From the NCBI RefSeq assembly GCF_003634755.1, contig NZ_RBXA01000001.1, positions 744,001 to 808,000 on the forward strand: DNA of 64,000 nt, written 5' to 3'. Positions 1-9,045 of this stretch are shown here, in pieces. Under the pieces are notes generated by a model, which was not told the origin of the DNA, did no database searches, and saw only the letters and a program-made list of their open reading frames with translations. This DNA comes from Flavobacterium limicola (GTDB lineage Bacteria > Bacteroidota > Bacteroidia > Flavobacteriales > Flavobacteriaceae). The first letter of the stretch is position 1; each line of letters begins with the position of its first letter. The position numbers and the translations under genes were made by a program.

Positions 1-47
1 TTAGCCAATTTTAATTGATGTTTTTTCGTTTTTAACACTTGCTTTTT

Positions 48-154
48 AGCCCCGATAAAAGTGGAAATCCTTTCTAATCCTGAACTTGTTTCAGGATTCT
101 GAAACAAGTTCAGGATTAGAAAGATTGAAACGGATAGGGGGATTAGCTCCTGAA
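48..154 (-). repeat. Dispersed palindromic repeat, copy 1
   Basis: Read on the minus strand this matches three other intergenic copies in the window (4069-4157, 17239-17319, 21511-21592). It begins with a CAGGAGCTA-like end and a CTATCCG-like stretch, has a hairpin in the middle, and ends with AAAGGAT...TATC.GGGGCT. Here the middle is a long hairpin with 24-nt arms around GGATTC (about 76-129). It contains no open reading frame. It sits just upstream of the first gene and may act as a bidirectional hairpin or terminator. The family assignment rests only on visual comparison of the copies. Confidence 0.7.
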
Positions 155-201
155 ATAAATTGAGAATAAATCCAAAAAATTATTAATTTTATAAAAAATA
201 T

Positions 202-1320
202 TTGGACATGGATTTGAGCTATTGGGAGTTGAAAAACTGGTTTACTGATGTCCATTATACCATCGTAGGAAGTGGTATTGTGGGCTTGCATGCTGCATTG
301 CGCATGCGCGAAAGGTTCCCGGAAAGCAAAATTCTGGTATTGGAAAAAGGAATGTTGCCGCAAGGCGCAAGTACTAAAAATGCCGGTTTTGCGTGTTTCG
401 GAAGCCTTTCAGAAATCATAGACGATTTAAAATCCCACTCGGAAGAAGAAGTGATTCATCTAATCCAAAAACGTTGGAAAGGATTGCAATTGTTACGAAA
501 AAGACTCGGTGATGACACGATAGATTTCAAACCGTATGGCGGATATGAGTTATTTTTAAAAGACGATGAGAGTTGTTACAGTGAGTGTGTCGGGAAATTA
601 CCGTTCATCAATGAAATCTTAAGACCACTTTTCAAAGCGGATGTTTTTGCCAAAGAAGTAGATCGTTTTGGATTTGGCGGGATACAGGAATATTTAGTTT
701 TTAATCCATTTGAAGCACAGATTGATACCGGAAATATGATGCAGGCGTTATTGAAAGAAGCGGTTTCTAAAAATATTTTAATTTTAAACCAACAAACTGT
801 TACCTCTTATTTCGACAAAGGTAATGGAGTGGAAGTGGCGCTTGGCGATTTCAGTTTCACGACTAAAAAAATATTGTTTGCGACGAACGGTTTTGCTAAC
901 GGAATTACTAATGGAGCTGTTAAGCCAGCCAGAGCACAGGTTTTAATCACGGAACCTATTAAAAATTTAGACATAAAAGGGACTTTTCACTTAGATCGAG
1001 GGTATTATTATTTCAGGAATATTGGCGACAGAATACTATTAGGCGGAGGAAGAAACCTGGATTTTGAGACGGAAAACACAACCGAATTTGGACAAACAGA
1101 AATCGTCCAAAAAAAATTGGAACAATTATTAAAAGAAGTAATTTTGCCGAATCAGGATTTCCAGGTTGCACACCGTTGGAGCGGGATTATGGGTATTGGC
1201 AATAGTAAGAATCCCATCGTTTCACAATTGTCCGATAATGTCTATTGTGGCGTACGATTGGGTGGAATGGGAGTGGCAATAGGAAGTTTAATTGGAACAG
1301 AATTAGCAGATTTAATATAA
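202..1320 (+). CDS. FAD-dependent oxidoreductase, DAO/DadA family
   Basis: The 372-residue protein starts with a Rossmann dinucleotide-binding motif G23-S-G-I-V-G28 followed by an acidic residue (E48) at the end of the second strand, typical of FAD enzymes of the D-amino acid oxidase fold (Pfam DAO). The substrate is unknown; relatives oxidise amines, D-amino acids or glycine. No signal peptide is visible, so it is probably cytosolic. An alternative ATG two codons downstream (208) would lose nothing important. Its TAA shares a base with the ATG of the next gene, and three genes follow head to tail, so it probably heads an operon. Family assignment is firm; the reaction is not. Confidence 0.8.
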   Translation: MDMDLSYWELKNWFTDVHYTIVGSGIVGLHAALRMRERFPESKILVLEKGMLPQGASTKNAGFACFGSLSEIIDDLKSHSEEEVIHLIQKRWKGLQLLRKRLGDDTIDFKPYGGYELFLKDDESCYSECVGKLPFINEILRPLFKADVFAKEVDRFGFGGIQEYLVFNPFEAQIDTGNMMQALLKEAVSKNILILNQQTVTSYFDKGNGVEVALGDFSFTTKKILFATNGFANGITNGAVKPARAQVLITEPIKNLDIKGTFHLDRGYYYFRNIGDRILLGGGRNLDFETENTTEFGQTEIVQKKLEQLLKEVILPNQDFQVAHRWSGIMGIGNSKNPIVSQLSDNVYCGVRLGGMGVAIGSLIGTELADLI

Positions 1321-2060
1321 TGGCAACGAAAATAACACCAAGAAAATCAAGACAACCCGTTAAAAAAGAACCGACCTCTTTTATGAGCAAACTAACCCGT
1401 TTTTTATTCAAAGTATTGTTATGGTTCTTCGGACTTTCTTTATTTTTTGTGGTGCTTTTTAAATTTGTTCCGGTACCGTTTACACCATTAATGGTGATTC
1501 GGGCGATTGAAAACAAAGCTGCTGGAAAAGAAGTTTTTTTTAGCCACGACTGGGAACCAATTGAGAATATCTCGATGAATCTTCAAAAAGCCGTAATTGC
1601 CAGTGAAGACGGAACGTTCCTGAAACACAACGGTTTTGATTTTGTCGCCATGCAAAAAGCGTATAAAAGCAATGAAAGAGGTCGAAGAATAAAAGGGGGA
1701 AGCACCATATCACAACAAACCGCCAAAAATGTTTTTCTTTGGCAAGGCCGAAGTTATTTGAGAAAAGGACTTGAAGCTTATTTTACGGTTCTGATTGAAA
1801 TTATTTGGGGTAAGGAACGCATCATGGAAGTGTACTTGAATAGTATCGAAATGGGAAATGGTGTTTATGGGGCACAAGCGGCCGCAGAACATTGGTATCG
1901 AAAAGATGCATCGAGTCTTACACCGATGCAGGCAGCTGGAATTGCTGCGATATTACCCAATCCTAGAAAATATTCGGCAACAAGTTCTTCCTCGTATATC
2001 AACAGACGAAAAGCTAAAATTGTGCGCGTGATGCGAACTGTTGGAAAAATTAATTATTAG
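1320..2060 (+). CDS. mtgA: Monofunctional biosynthetic peptidoglycan transglycosylase
   Basis: This 246-residue GT51 enzyme polymerises lipid II into glycan strands at the inner membrane. One transmembrane helix lies at about residues 28-47. The catalytic domain follows, with the E96-D-x-x-F-x-x-H-x-G motif holding the first catalytic glutamate, GGSTISQQ at 126-133, and the second glutamate E170 in E-V-Y-L-N. No transpeptidase domain follows, which separates it from class A PBPs. The open frame extends upstream to 1245, but I chose ATG 1320 because it overlaps the previous stop (taATG) and leaves a normal short cytoplasmic tail. Length fits MtgA. Confidence 0.92.
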   Translation: MATKITPRKSRQPVKKEPTSFMSKLTRFLFKVLLWFFGLSLFFVVLFKFVPVPFTPLMVIRAIENKAAGKEVFFSHDWEPIENISMNLQKAVIASEDGTFLKHNGFDFVAMQKAYKSNERGRRIKGGSTISQQTAKNVFLWQGRSYLRKGLEAYFTVLIEIIWGKERIMEVYLNSIEMGNGVYGAQAAAEHWYRKDASSLTPMQAAGIAAILPNPRKYSATSSSSYINRRKAKIVRVMRTVGKINY

Positions 2061-3008
2061 ATGCTATTTAGGAAAATCCTTTGTAGTATTCTGATTATGT
2101 TCTTCGCTTTTGCTTTTGCTCAAAATAAAATGAATGAGATAGGTCTCATTACGGATAATGATCTATATACCTCTTCCAAGAATGACAAGTATTATACCAA
2201 TGGGTTAGAGTTTTTTTATAGGTTTCTAGTAAAAAATGATAAGGAAGCAATAAATAAAAAAATATTGGAATTTCGAATTGGCCAATATATTTATAATCCC
2301 AGAACTATTAAAGCAAATGATGCAAGATTAAATGATCGGCCGTTTGCTGGTTATCTTTTTGTTGAAGCGGGGAGAACCAGTTTTTATCAAAATGAATCGG
2401 TATTGAAGGTTGCGGTTCAGCTCGGTTTCATTGGTGTTAATTCATTTGCTGAAGAAATGCAAAAGGAATTTCACGCAATTTTTAATTATAAATCAGTTCA
2501 GGGCTGGCAGTACCAAATTAAAAATGCGGTAGCCCTTCAAACTAATTTTTTATTTTCTAATAAGTTGTTTGTCAAACAAAACAAACAGAATATAGATTTT
2601 CATTTTCAATCAAAAGCAGATTTAGGAACTATTTTTACGGGAGTTTCTGCAGGGTTTTTGACTAGAATCAGTATAAAAAAAGTACTGCCTGTTTATGATT
2701 CTAATCTTTATGGAGGTTCTGTTCATGCTAATTCTCAGCAAAATGATAGTGAGTTGTATTTTTACATCGTTCCCGGTATAAATTATAAATTGTATGATGC
2801 TACAATACAGGGAAGTCTTTTTAATGATACCAGCCCGATAACGTATGATTTAATTCCATTTCGTTTTAATGCGGAATCAGGAATAAAATACCGAAAAAAC
2901 AATCTTAATTTGTCGTATGCCTTTATTTACAGAGGAAAAGAGTTGAAGAATGATTTGGTCACAGGTTATTTTTATGGTTCAATAGCTATTGCTTATTTGT
3001 TTAAATAG
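2061..3008 (+). CDS. Outer-membrane lipid A deacylase LpxR-family protein (DUF2219)
   Basis: The 315-residue protein has a signal peptide (residues 1-20, cleaved after A-F-A) and alternating beta-strand segments typical of a 12-stranded outer-membrane barrel. The N-terminal N-D-x-Y-T-S-S...D-K-Y-Y-T-N-G region and the D-R-P-F-A-G-Y motif match LpxR/DUF2219 proteins. Salmonella LpxR removes the 3'-acyloxyacyl group of lipid A; whether this homologue is active is unknown. It begins immediately after the mtgA stop (no gap), so the two are probably co-transcribed, which fits a cell-envelope operon. A terminator at 3027-3069 follows. Confidence 0.8.
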   Translation: MLFRKILCSILIMFFAFAFAQNKMNEIGLITDNDLYTSSKNDKYYTNGLEFFYRFLVKNDKEAINKKILEFRIGQYIYNPRTIKANDARLNDRPFAGYLFVEAGRTSFYQNESVLKVAVQLGFIGVNSFAEEMQKEFHAIFNYKSVQGWQYQIKNAVALQTNFLFSNKLFVKQNKQNIDFHFQSKADLGTIFTGVSAGFLTRISIKKVLPVYDSNLYGGSVHANSQQNDSELYFYIVPGINYKLYDATIQGSLFNDTSPITYDLIPFRFNAESGIKYRKNNLNLSYAFIYRGKELKNDLVTGYFYGSIAIAYLFK

Positions 3009-3026
3009 AATTGTGAATAGCGTAAT

Positions 3027-3069
3027 AAAAAAACCGTAAACTCTTACTTAAAAGATTTTACGGTTTTTT
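3027..3069. terminator. Bidirectional hairpin terminator
   Basis: AAAAAAACCGTAAA pairs with TTTACGGTTTTTT around a 15-nt loop. The A-rich left and T-rich right arms suit termination in both directions: the LpxR-like operon on the plus strand and the tRNA-Ala transcript on the minus strand. Confidence 0.85.
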
Positions 3070-3070
3070 G

Positions 3071-3144
3071 TGGAGAATATCGGATTCGAACCGATCACCT
3101 CTTGCCTGCCAGGCAAGCACTCTAGCCAAATGAGCTAATCCCCC
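3071..3144 (-). tRNA. tRNA-Ala (anticodon GGC)
   Basis: The minus strand folds into a complete cloverleaf of 74 nt. The acceptor GGGGGAT pairs with ATTCTCC (two G-U pairs). The D arm is GCTC, the anticodon stem is CTTGC/GCAAG with loop C-T-GGC-A-G, and the T arm is ATCGG-TTCGAAT-CCGAT. The discriminator base is A. The CCA end is not encoded, as is common in Bacteroidetes. The anticodon GGC reads GCC/GCU alanine codons. Confidence 0.95.
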
Positions 3145-3270
3145 AAACTTAGTCGCAAATATAACATATAAATTTTCCAAAAAGCAAATTTCAAAAATAC
3201 AAATTCATTCTATTTTAAAAAAGGTCAAATCCTCCTTTACTTTTTTTAACTTTACATCAAAATCACTACT

Positions 3271-4038
3271 ATGCCATCAGAAAACCCAACAGGTTCGCTC
3301 GTTACAACTATCGATAATAAAATCGCAACCGTTATATTTGGTCACCCTTCAAGTAATTCTTTTCCCAGAGAATTATTAGACCGACTCACTACTGAATTCA
3401 ATAATTTAAGTGCCAATCCAACTGTTTCGGTGATTGTTATACAAAGTGAAGGCTCAGGTGCTTTTTGTGCAGGTGCTTCATTTGATGAACTTTTGGCTGT
3501 TTCCAATGAATCAGAAGGAACCGAGTTTTTTTCTGGATTTGCTCATTTAATTAACGCCATGCGTTTGTGTTCCAAGCTTATCGTGGGTCGCATTCACGGA
3601 AAAGCAGTTGGTGGTGGCGTAGGAATTGCTTCCGCTTGTGATTACACCTTGGCTACAAAAAATGCTTCCATAAAATTGTCAGAATTAGCTATTGGAATTG
3701 GCCCCTTTGTAATAGAACCAGTCGTTTCAAAGAAAATTGGAAAAACGGCAATGGCCGAAATGACGCTCGCAGCCCACGAATGGAAAACTGCTGATTGGGC
3801 AGCAGCCAAAGGATTGTATGCCAATACATTTGAAACCGTCGAAGAATTGGATGCCGCAATAGCTGATTTCAGCGCTAAATTATCCAGTTATAATCCCGAA
3901 GCTTTAATGGAAATGAAAAAAGTTTTGTGGGAAGGAACACAACATTGGGACACATTATTGCTGGAACGCGCCGCGATTTCGGGTAAATTGGTGTTGTCTG
4001 ATTTTACCAGAAAAGCATTATCTCAATTCAAAAAGTAA
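3271..4038 (+). CDS. Enoyl-CoA hydratase/isomerase family protein (crotonase)
   Basis: A 255-residue crotonase-fold protein. The oxyanion-hole region is visible as G-A-F-C-A-G-A near residue 65 and G-K-A-V-G-G-G-V-G-I near 110. Both glutamates at the positions catalytic in enoyl-CoA hydratase appear to be present, the first in S-E-L-A-I-G-I-G-P and the second in A-E-M-T-L. This supports hydratase rather than pure thioesterase or isomerase chemistry. It lies alone between the tRNA and a dispersed repeat. The substrate is not evident; candidates are fatty-acid, phenylacetate or methylglutaconyl-CoA pathways. Confidence 0.82.
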   Translation: MPSENPTGSLVTTIDNKIATVIFGHPSSNSFPRELLDRLTTEFNNLSANPTVSVIVIQSEGSGAFCAGASFDELLAVSNESEGTEFFSGFAHLINAMRLCSKLIVGRIHGKAVGGGVGIASACDYTLATKNASIKLSELAIGIGPFVIEPVVSKKIGKTAMAEMTLAAHEWKTADWAAAKGLYANTFETVEELDAAIADFSAKLSSYNPEALMEMKKVLWEGTQHWDTLLLERAAISGKLVLSDFTRKALSQFKK

Positions 4039-4068
4039 TTTTTTTCAGGATTTATTCTGAATTTATTT

Positions 4069-4157
4069 CAGGAGCTATTTCCTGCTGTACACTATATCTT
4101 TTTATAAGGTGAAGAAAAATCACCTTATAAAAAGGATGCCGTTTCCATCAGGGCTAG
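4069..4157 (+). repeat. Dispersed palindromic repeat, copy 2
   Basis: It starts with CAGGAGCTATTTCC, continues with CTATATCTTTTT and a hairpin (ATAAGGTGA ... TCACCTTAT), and ends with AAAAGGATGCCG...ATCAGGGCTAG. The ends match copies 3 and 4 closely while the hairpin stem differs in sequence, so the structure is conserved while the stem varies. Confidence 0.75.
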
Positions 4158-4212
4158 ACCTCAGTGGAATCCAAATACCAAGATTTACATCTCATTTCTC
4201 ATATCAATTTGC

Positions 4213-4220
4213 TAAATTTG
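4213..4220 (+). promoter_or_regulatory. -7 promoter element upstream of queD
   Basis: TAAATTTG matches the Bacteroidetes TAnnTTTG -7 consensus and lies 20 bp before the ATG of the QueD-like gene. No clear TTG at -33 was identified, so it is called on the -7 element alone. Confidence 0.5.
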
Positions 4221-4239
4221 CATCAAAAATTAAACTCCG

Positions 4240-4704
4240 ATGAGCAATATCAGAATTACAAAACAATTTAGTTTCGAAACCGGTCACGCCTTATACGGTT
4301 ATGACGGGAAATGTAAAAATGTTCACGGACATAGTTATAAATTGTCAGTAACAGTAATTGGAACTCCAATTACAGATCGTTCCAATGTGAAATTTGGAAT
4401 GGTGATTGACTTCACGGATTTAAAGAAAATTGTAAAAGAAGAAATTGTAGATCAGTTTGACCATGCGACTGTTTTCAACGGAACAACGCCGCATATCGAA
4501 TTGGCAAACGAATTGATGAGCCGCGGACATCATGTTATATTGGTTGATTACCAACCAACAAGCGAAAATATGGTAGTTGATTTTTCTCAAAGAATCATCA
4601 ATAGATTACCACAAGGAATCACTCTTTTCTCCTTAAAATTACAAGAAACCGAATCTTCTTTTGCAGAATGGTTTGCCAGTGATAATATGAAATCCATACT
4701 GTAA
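4240..4704 (+). CDS. queD: 6-carboxytetrahydropterin synthase (QueD/PTPS family)
   Basis: The 154-residue protein belongs to the 6-pyruvoyltetrahydropterin synthase family. The three zinc ligands are H16, H29 and H31, and the catalytic cysteine is C25 in the spacing C-x3-H-G-H. A later D-H-A-T motif supplies the catalytic Asp/His, and E-T-E-S-S-F near the C terminus holds the pterin-anchoring glutamate. In bacteria this enzyme usually makes 6-carboxy-5,6,7,8-tetrahydropterin for queuosine and other 7-deazaguanines, but no other queuosine gene is in the window, so a pterin role cannot be excluded. lpxH follows after 4 bp. Confidence 0.85.
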   Translation: MSNIRITKQFSFETGHALYGYDGKCKNVHGHSYKLSVTVIGTPITDRSNVKFGMVIDFTDLKKIVKEEIVDQFDHATVFNGTTPHIELANELMSRGHHVILVDYQPTSENMVVDFSQRIINRLPQGITLFSLKLQETESSFAEWFASDNMKSIL

Positions 4705-4708
4705 CTTC

Positions 4709-5461
4709 ATGCAATTACCCCATAACAAAAAAATATATTTCGCCTCCGATCAGCACTTTGGCGCACCAACACCTAAATTGAGTTTTCCGAGAGAACAAAA
4801 ATTTGTAGCTTGGCTCGACGAAGTAAAAGGCGATGCAGAAGCTATTTTTCTGTTGGGTGATTTATTTGATTTTTGGTTCGAATACAAAACCGTAGTCCCA
4901 AAAGGATTCATTCGTGTTTTAGGCAAACTTGCCGAAATCAGAGATTCTGGAATCCCTATTTATTTCTTCGTGGGAAACCATGATTTATGGATGAAAGATT
5001 ATTTCCAGATAGAACTCAATATTCCTGTGTTTCATGATAATCAAGAATATACTTTTGGAGATAAAACATTCCTTATTGGCCACGGCGACGGAAAAGGTCC
5101 GGGCGATTTAGGATACAAACGCATGAAAAAGATATTTACAAATCCGTTTTTCAAATGGCTTTTTAGATGGCTTCATCCGGATATTGGCGTGAAACTGGCG
5201 CAATATCTTTCCGTAAAAAATAAGCTGATTTCTGGTGATGAAGATGTAACTTTTCTTGGCGAAGACAACGAATGGCTAATTCTCTATTCCAAAAGAAAAC
5301 TGGAAACCAAACACTACAATTACCTTATTTTTGGACACCGCCATTTGCCTATGAAAGTTACCGTAGGAGAAAATGCCGAGTATGTGAATCTAGGTGACTG
5401 GATTACGTATTTTACCTATGGTGTTTTTGATGGCGAGAATTTTGAGATTAAAAAGTATTAA
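4709..5461 (+). CDS. lpxH: UDP-2,3-diacylglucosamine diphosphatase (LpxH-like)
   Basis: A 250-residue calcineurin-like metallophosphatase with the motif series of LpxH: D14-x-H16 (S-D-Q-H-F-G), G-D-L-F-D-F-W, G-N-H-D-L-W, G-H-G-D-G and G-H-R-H. It hydrolyses UDP-2,3-diacylglucosamine to lipid X in lipid A synthesis at the inner-membrane surface. The F-D-F-W-F-E-Y stretch after the second metal motif is typical of LpxH. Probably co-transcribed with the upstream QueD gene (4-bp gap). It converges on the small cysteine-rich gene, whose stop lies 4 bp away. Confidence 0.87.
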   Translation: MQLPHNKKIYFASDQHFGAPTPKLSFPREQKFVAWLDEVKGDAEAIFLLGDLFDFWFEYKTVVPKGFIRVLGKLAEIRDSGIPIYFFVGNHDLWMKDYFQIELNIPVFHDNQEYTFGDKTFLIGHGDGKGPGDLGYKRMKKIFTNPFFKWLFRWLHPDIGVKLAQYLSVKNKLISGDEDVTFLGEDNEWLILYSKRKLETKHYNYLIFGHRHLPMKVTVGENAEYVNLGDWITYFTYGVFDGENFEIKKY

Positions 5462-5464
5462 TCC

Positions 5465-5821
5465 CTAATTCATTCCCTCGCCATACAAATAATCATCCAA
5501 ATTTATTTTAAACAAAGTGCCTTCCACCAAGTCTTTTACGGCATCTAATTCTTCTATGGAAACGGCCAAATCAATTTGGGAACAAGGCGTTTTTAGTAAA
5601 AATTTATGGCATTTGTTTTTCAGTTCACAATTGTCGCAACATTTGTTTTGGATATAGCTGTCTTCAATACAGCGCTTAAATAGTTGCAGTTCCTGTTGAG
5701 TAAAATAAAAACCCATTTCTCTAAAAACCAGTTGGACTTTGTCCAATACTACATCATTGTCTTTTCTCCAGTAAAAAGCAGTGCCTAAATGGTTATGATA
5801 TATTTGTTTTATTTCTTGCAT
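5465..5821 (-). CDS. Hypothetical protein with cysteine cluster
   Basis: A 118-residue protein with no signal peptide. Residues 60-72 hold a dense cluster C-C-x2-C-x5-C, with another Cys a few residues before it (near 51) and one after it (near 80). This could bind zinc or an Fe-S cluster. The N terminus contains an H-N-H-L-G-T-A-F-Y-W stretch. I do not recognise a named family; similar proteins appear as conserved hypotheticals in flavobacteria. Convergent with lpxH. The ATG at 5819-5821 is the only sensible start. Confidence 0.65.
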   Translation of the reverse strand: MQEIKQIYHNHLGTAFYWRKDNDVVLDKVQLVFREMGFYFTQQELQLFKRCIEDSYIQNKCCDNCELKNKCHKFLLKTPCSQIDLAVSIEELDAVKDLVEGTLFKINLDDYLYGEGMN

Positions 5822-5888
5822 GTGTCATCAATTTGAAACAAATATAAGTATTATTTATATTTATTCTAAATAATAAAACATAAAAAAG

Positions 5889-5931
5889 ACATAAAAAAAG
5901 TCGGTAAGTAATCTTGAGATTAATTTACCGA
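5889..5931 (-). terminator. Terminator downstream of the MFS gene
   Basis: On the minus strand a TCGGTAAA...TTACCGA hairpin (5901-5931), extended by an inner GATTA/TAATC pairing, is followed by CTTTTTTTATG. This suits intrinsic termination of the recJ-MFS transcript. Confidence 0.65.
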
Positions 5932-5971
5932 AAGATAATAAGAAGTGTTTTTTCTAAAAAGAATCTATTTA

Positions 5972-7240
5972 TTACTCGCTCTTTTCGTGTTCCTCAACAT
6001 CTTTTTGCAAGTCCAGTTTTCTAAAAGTAGGCGATACGGCTCCGGTAAGAAATACGGTAATCAATGTCATGCTTCCGCCAAAGACCACAGCACTAACGGT
6101 TCCCATCAGTTTTGCGGTTAATCCGCTTTCAAAAGCTCCTAATTCATTTGAGGAACCCACAAATATAGAATTCACAGCTGCAACTCGGCCTCGCATGTGA
6201 TCGGGAGTTTTCAATTGCAAAATAGTTTGACGTATCACCACCGAAATCCCATCGAAAACACCGCTTAAAAATAAAGCCACGACAGACAACCAAAAAATAG
6301 AAGAAAGTCCAAAAACGATAATGCAAATCCCGAACGCAAAAATAGCCGACAACAATTTCATACCCGCATTTTTAGTAAAAGGAATATACGCTGAGATTAT
6401 TAACATCAAAAAAGCGCCAACAGCCGGAGCGGCTCTCAAAACACCAAATCCCTGCGGACCTACTTTCAAAATATCCTGTGCAAAAATGGGCAACAGCGCA
6501 ACGGCCCCACCGAAAAGAACGGCAATCATATCCAGCGATAAAGCGCCTAAAATAGTCTTATTATTGAAAACAAATTTTACACCTTCTTTCAAACTCTCCA
6601 TAATAGGTTCACCAATTTTTGGATTTAAAATAGGCTTAGTTGCAATTTGGGTTAAAGCAATCAACGCTAAAATTGAACATCCTAAAACGATGGACATTGA
6701 CCAGTGAACACCAATCCAATTAATAGAAAAACCAGCTACTGCAGGACCTAAAACCGAACTTATTTGCCAAACGGAACTGCTCCAGGTGGCAGCATTGGGA
6801 TATAATTTTTTAGGAACAATTAACGCTAAAAGAGAAAATATCGTCGGGCCAAGAAAAGCACGTACCAATCCTCCTAAAAACACGAAAAAGTAAATGGAAT
6901 ATAAAATAGTTTGGGTAGAAAAATCTTTTATGAATGGTGGCCACGTAAATAAGAACAAGCCCAAACTAATGATTGAAAACCCTAAAATGCATTTGAAAAG
7001 CAATCCTTTTTTCTCCTTTTGATCAACAATGTGTCCGGCAAATAAAGCCATCGAAATCGCCGGAATAACTTCCATTAATCCTATGATTCCTAATGATAAC
7101 GGATTTTTGGTCAAACTGTATACTTCCCATTCAATGACAATAAACTGCATTGACCAACCAAAAACCATGGCAAAACGTAATAATAAAAAAATATTGAATT
7201 CTTTATAACGCAGAGCTGAGTATGGGTCGTTTTTTTTCAT
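5972..7240 (-). CDS. MFS transporter (EntS/MFS_3-like)
   Basis: About 422 residues with roughly twelve hydrophobic helices and the loop between helices 2 and 3 carrying G-H-I-V-D-Q-K-E-K-K, a form of the MFS motif A. The overall pattern, including the D-H-M-R-G-R-V-A-A-V-N loop, is that of the MFS_3/enterobactin-exporter-like group of drug or siderophore exporters. The substrate is unknown. The frame is open up to 7315, but that extension is cysteine-rich, overlaps recJ and has no hydrophobic character. ATG 7240 gives M-K-K-N-D-P-Y and a 13-bp gap to the recJ stop, so I chose it. Co-transcribed with recJ. Confidence 0.82.
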   Translation of the reverse strand: MKKNDPYSALRYKEFNIFLLLRFAMVFGWSMQFIVIEWEVYSLTKNPLSLGIIGLMEVIPAISMALFAGHIVDQKEKKGLLFKCILGFSIISLGLFLFTWPPFIKDFSTQTILYSIYFFVFLGGLVRAFLGPTIFSLLALIVPKKLYPNAATWSSSVWQISSVLGPAVAGFSINWIGVHWSMSIVLGCSILALIALTQIATKPILNPKIGEPIMESLKEGVKFVFNNKTILGALSLDMIAVLFGGAVALLPIFAQDILKVGPQGFGVLRAAPAVGAFLMLIISAYIPFTKNAGMKLLSAIFAFGICIIVFGLSSIFWLSVVALFLSGVFDGISVVIRQTILQLKTPDHMRGRVAAVNSIFVGSSNELGAFESGLTAKLMGTVSAVVFGGSMTLITVFLTGAVSPTFRKLDLQKDVEEHEKSE

Positions 7241-7253
7241 AGTATCACAATCA

Positions 7254-8942
7254 TTATTTAATATCTCGCAATCGCAATTGCAAACTGAATTTGCCTTTCC
7301 ATTCGTTTTCATCAATGCAATACACAGCTTGAAAAGGTTTTTGATGCGTAGTCAGTTCGATTTTGTTTCCCAAATTAAATCCAATTGCAGCGATGCCTTC
7401 GGAGTTATTTTGTTTGACAAAAAGTTTTAGATGTTCCTCTTCTTGCCCCATAGGTTTTCCATAACCGGTGTCTTTAATATTTTTAGTCAGGAAAATTGGA
7501 GTCATATTTTGTGGTCCGTACGGTTCAAATTGTTTCAGGATTCGGATTAATTTTGGAGTAATATCTGCAAAATCGATTTCGGCATCAACGGCAATTTCTG
7601 GAGTCAACATATCGGGATGAATGGTTCTTCCGACTTCTTTTTCGAAAGCATCTTTGAAGATTTGATAATTTTCTTCCTTCAACGTCATTCCCGCAGCATA
7701 CATGTGACCACCAAATTGTTCCAAATGTTCGGTACAGGCTTCGAGCGCATTATACACATCGAACCCTTTTACGGAACGTGCCGAAGCGGCATATTTATCG
7801 CCACTTTTGGTAAAAACAAGTGTCGGACGATAATAGGTTTCAATCAATCGGGAAGCGACAATTCCAATCACTCCTTTGTGCCAATCTTCTTGAAAAACTA
7901 CGGAAGTAAAACGCTTTTTTTCATTGTTTTCCTCAATTTGTTGTAATGCTTCTTTGGTGATTAATTTGTCTAAATCTTTTCGCTCCGAATTATACGCCTC
8001 GATTTCAGAAGCAAATTGTTGGGCTTGCTCAAAATCAAATTCGGTTAATAATTCCACCGCATGATTCCCATGTTTGATGCGTCCGGCAGCGTTTATTCTG
8101 GGCGCGATGATGAAAACAACATCGGTAATATCTAAGGTTTGTTTTTTTATTTGGTGAATAATGGCTTTTATTCCTGGTCTTGGATTAGTATTGATGACTT
8201 GCAATCCAAAATAAGCCAGCACCCGATTTTCTCCGGTCATAGGGACAATATCAGCAGCAATCGCAGCTGAAACCAAATCCAAATACGGAATCAAATCATC
8301 GATTGTTTCATTTCGGTTTTGGCCCAAAGCCTGAATCAATTTGAAACCTATTCCGCAACCGCATAATTCATCGTAGGGATAGGAACAATCGTCTCTTTTT
8401 GGATCGAGAATGGCAACAGCTTCGGGTAAGAATTCTCCTGGTCTGTGGTGGTCACAAATGATAAAATCGATGTTTTTTGCTTTGGCGTATCCCACATGAT
8501 CGATGGATTTTATACCACAATCCAAAGCAATTATAAGCGAAAACCCATTGTCATCAGCAAAGTCAATTCCTTTAAATGAAATTCCATAGCCTTCATCATA
8601 ACGATCCGGAATATAGGTCGCCACGTTCGGATAATAGGTTTTTACATAGGAAGAAACGAGTGAAACTGCCGTGGTTCCATCGACATCATAATCACCAAAA
8701 ACGAGAATATTTTCTTCACTTTCAATTGCTTTTTCAATTCGGGCAACTGCTTTTTCCATATCTTTCATCAAATATGGATCGTGCAAATCCTCTAAACTCG
8801 GACGAAAAAACCTTCTGGCATCTTCAAATGTTTCAATACCGCGTTGCACTAATAAAGTGGCCACAAAATCTTCTACATTCAACGCTTTCGCCAAATGTTG
8901 TACAGTCTCCTCGGAAGGTTTTGGTTTTAAGGTCCAACGCAT
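7254..8942 (-). CDS. recJ: Single-stranded-DNA-specific 5'-3' exonuclease RecJ
   Basis: A 562-residue DHH-superfamily nuclease used in recombination and mismatch repair. Motif I is D84-Y-D-V-D-G89, the DHH triad is at 164-166, and the C-terminal DHHA1 motif G-G-H is at 411-413. An OB-fold-like C-terminal domain ends in L-R-L-R-D-I-K. Length is normal for RecJ. First gene of a probable two-gene unit with the MFS transporter. Confidence 0.96.
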   Translation of the reverse strand: MRWTLKPKPSEETVQHLAKALNVEDFVATLLVQRGIETFEDARRFFRPSLEDLHDPYLMKDMEKAVARIEKAIESEENILVFGDYDVDGTTAVSLVSSYVKTYYPNVATYIPDRYDEGYGISFKGIDFADDNGFSLIIALDCGIKSIDHVGYAKAKNIDFIICDHHRPGEFLPEAVAILDPKRDDCSYPYDELCGCGIGFKLIQALGQNRNETIDDLIPYLDLVSAAIAADIVPMTGENRVLAYFGLQVINTNPRPGIKAIIHQIKKQTLDITDVVFIIAPRINAAGRIKHGNHAVELLTEFDFEQAQQFASEIEAYNSERKDLDKLITKEALQQIEENNEKKRFTSVVFQEDWHKGVIGIVASRLIETYYRPTLVFTKSGDKYAASARSVKGFDVYNALEACTEHLEQFGGHMYAAGMTLKEENYQIFKDAFEKEVGRTIHPDMLTPEIAVDAEIDFADITPKLIRILKQFEPYGPQNMTPIFLTKNIKDTGYGKPMGQEEEHLKLFVKQNNSEGIAAIGFNLGNKIELTTHQKPFQAVYCIDENEWKGKFSLQLRLRDIK

Positions 8943-9045
8943 AGTGATTTGGTATTATAGAATTTAGGAATTCGAAAAGGGAACCACCGCTAATTCGCTA
9001 ATTATGTCTGTCGATTTATAATAGGAATTAGCATTTTAACAATTT

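Noticed and set aside
7241..7315. N-terminal cysteine-rich extension of the MFS transporter
   Set aside because: It overlaps the end of recJ, has no MFS character, and a good ATG exists at 7240.
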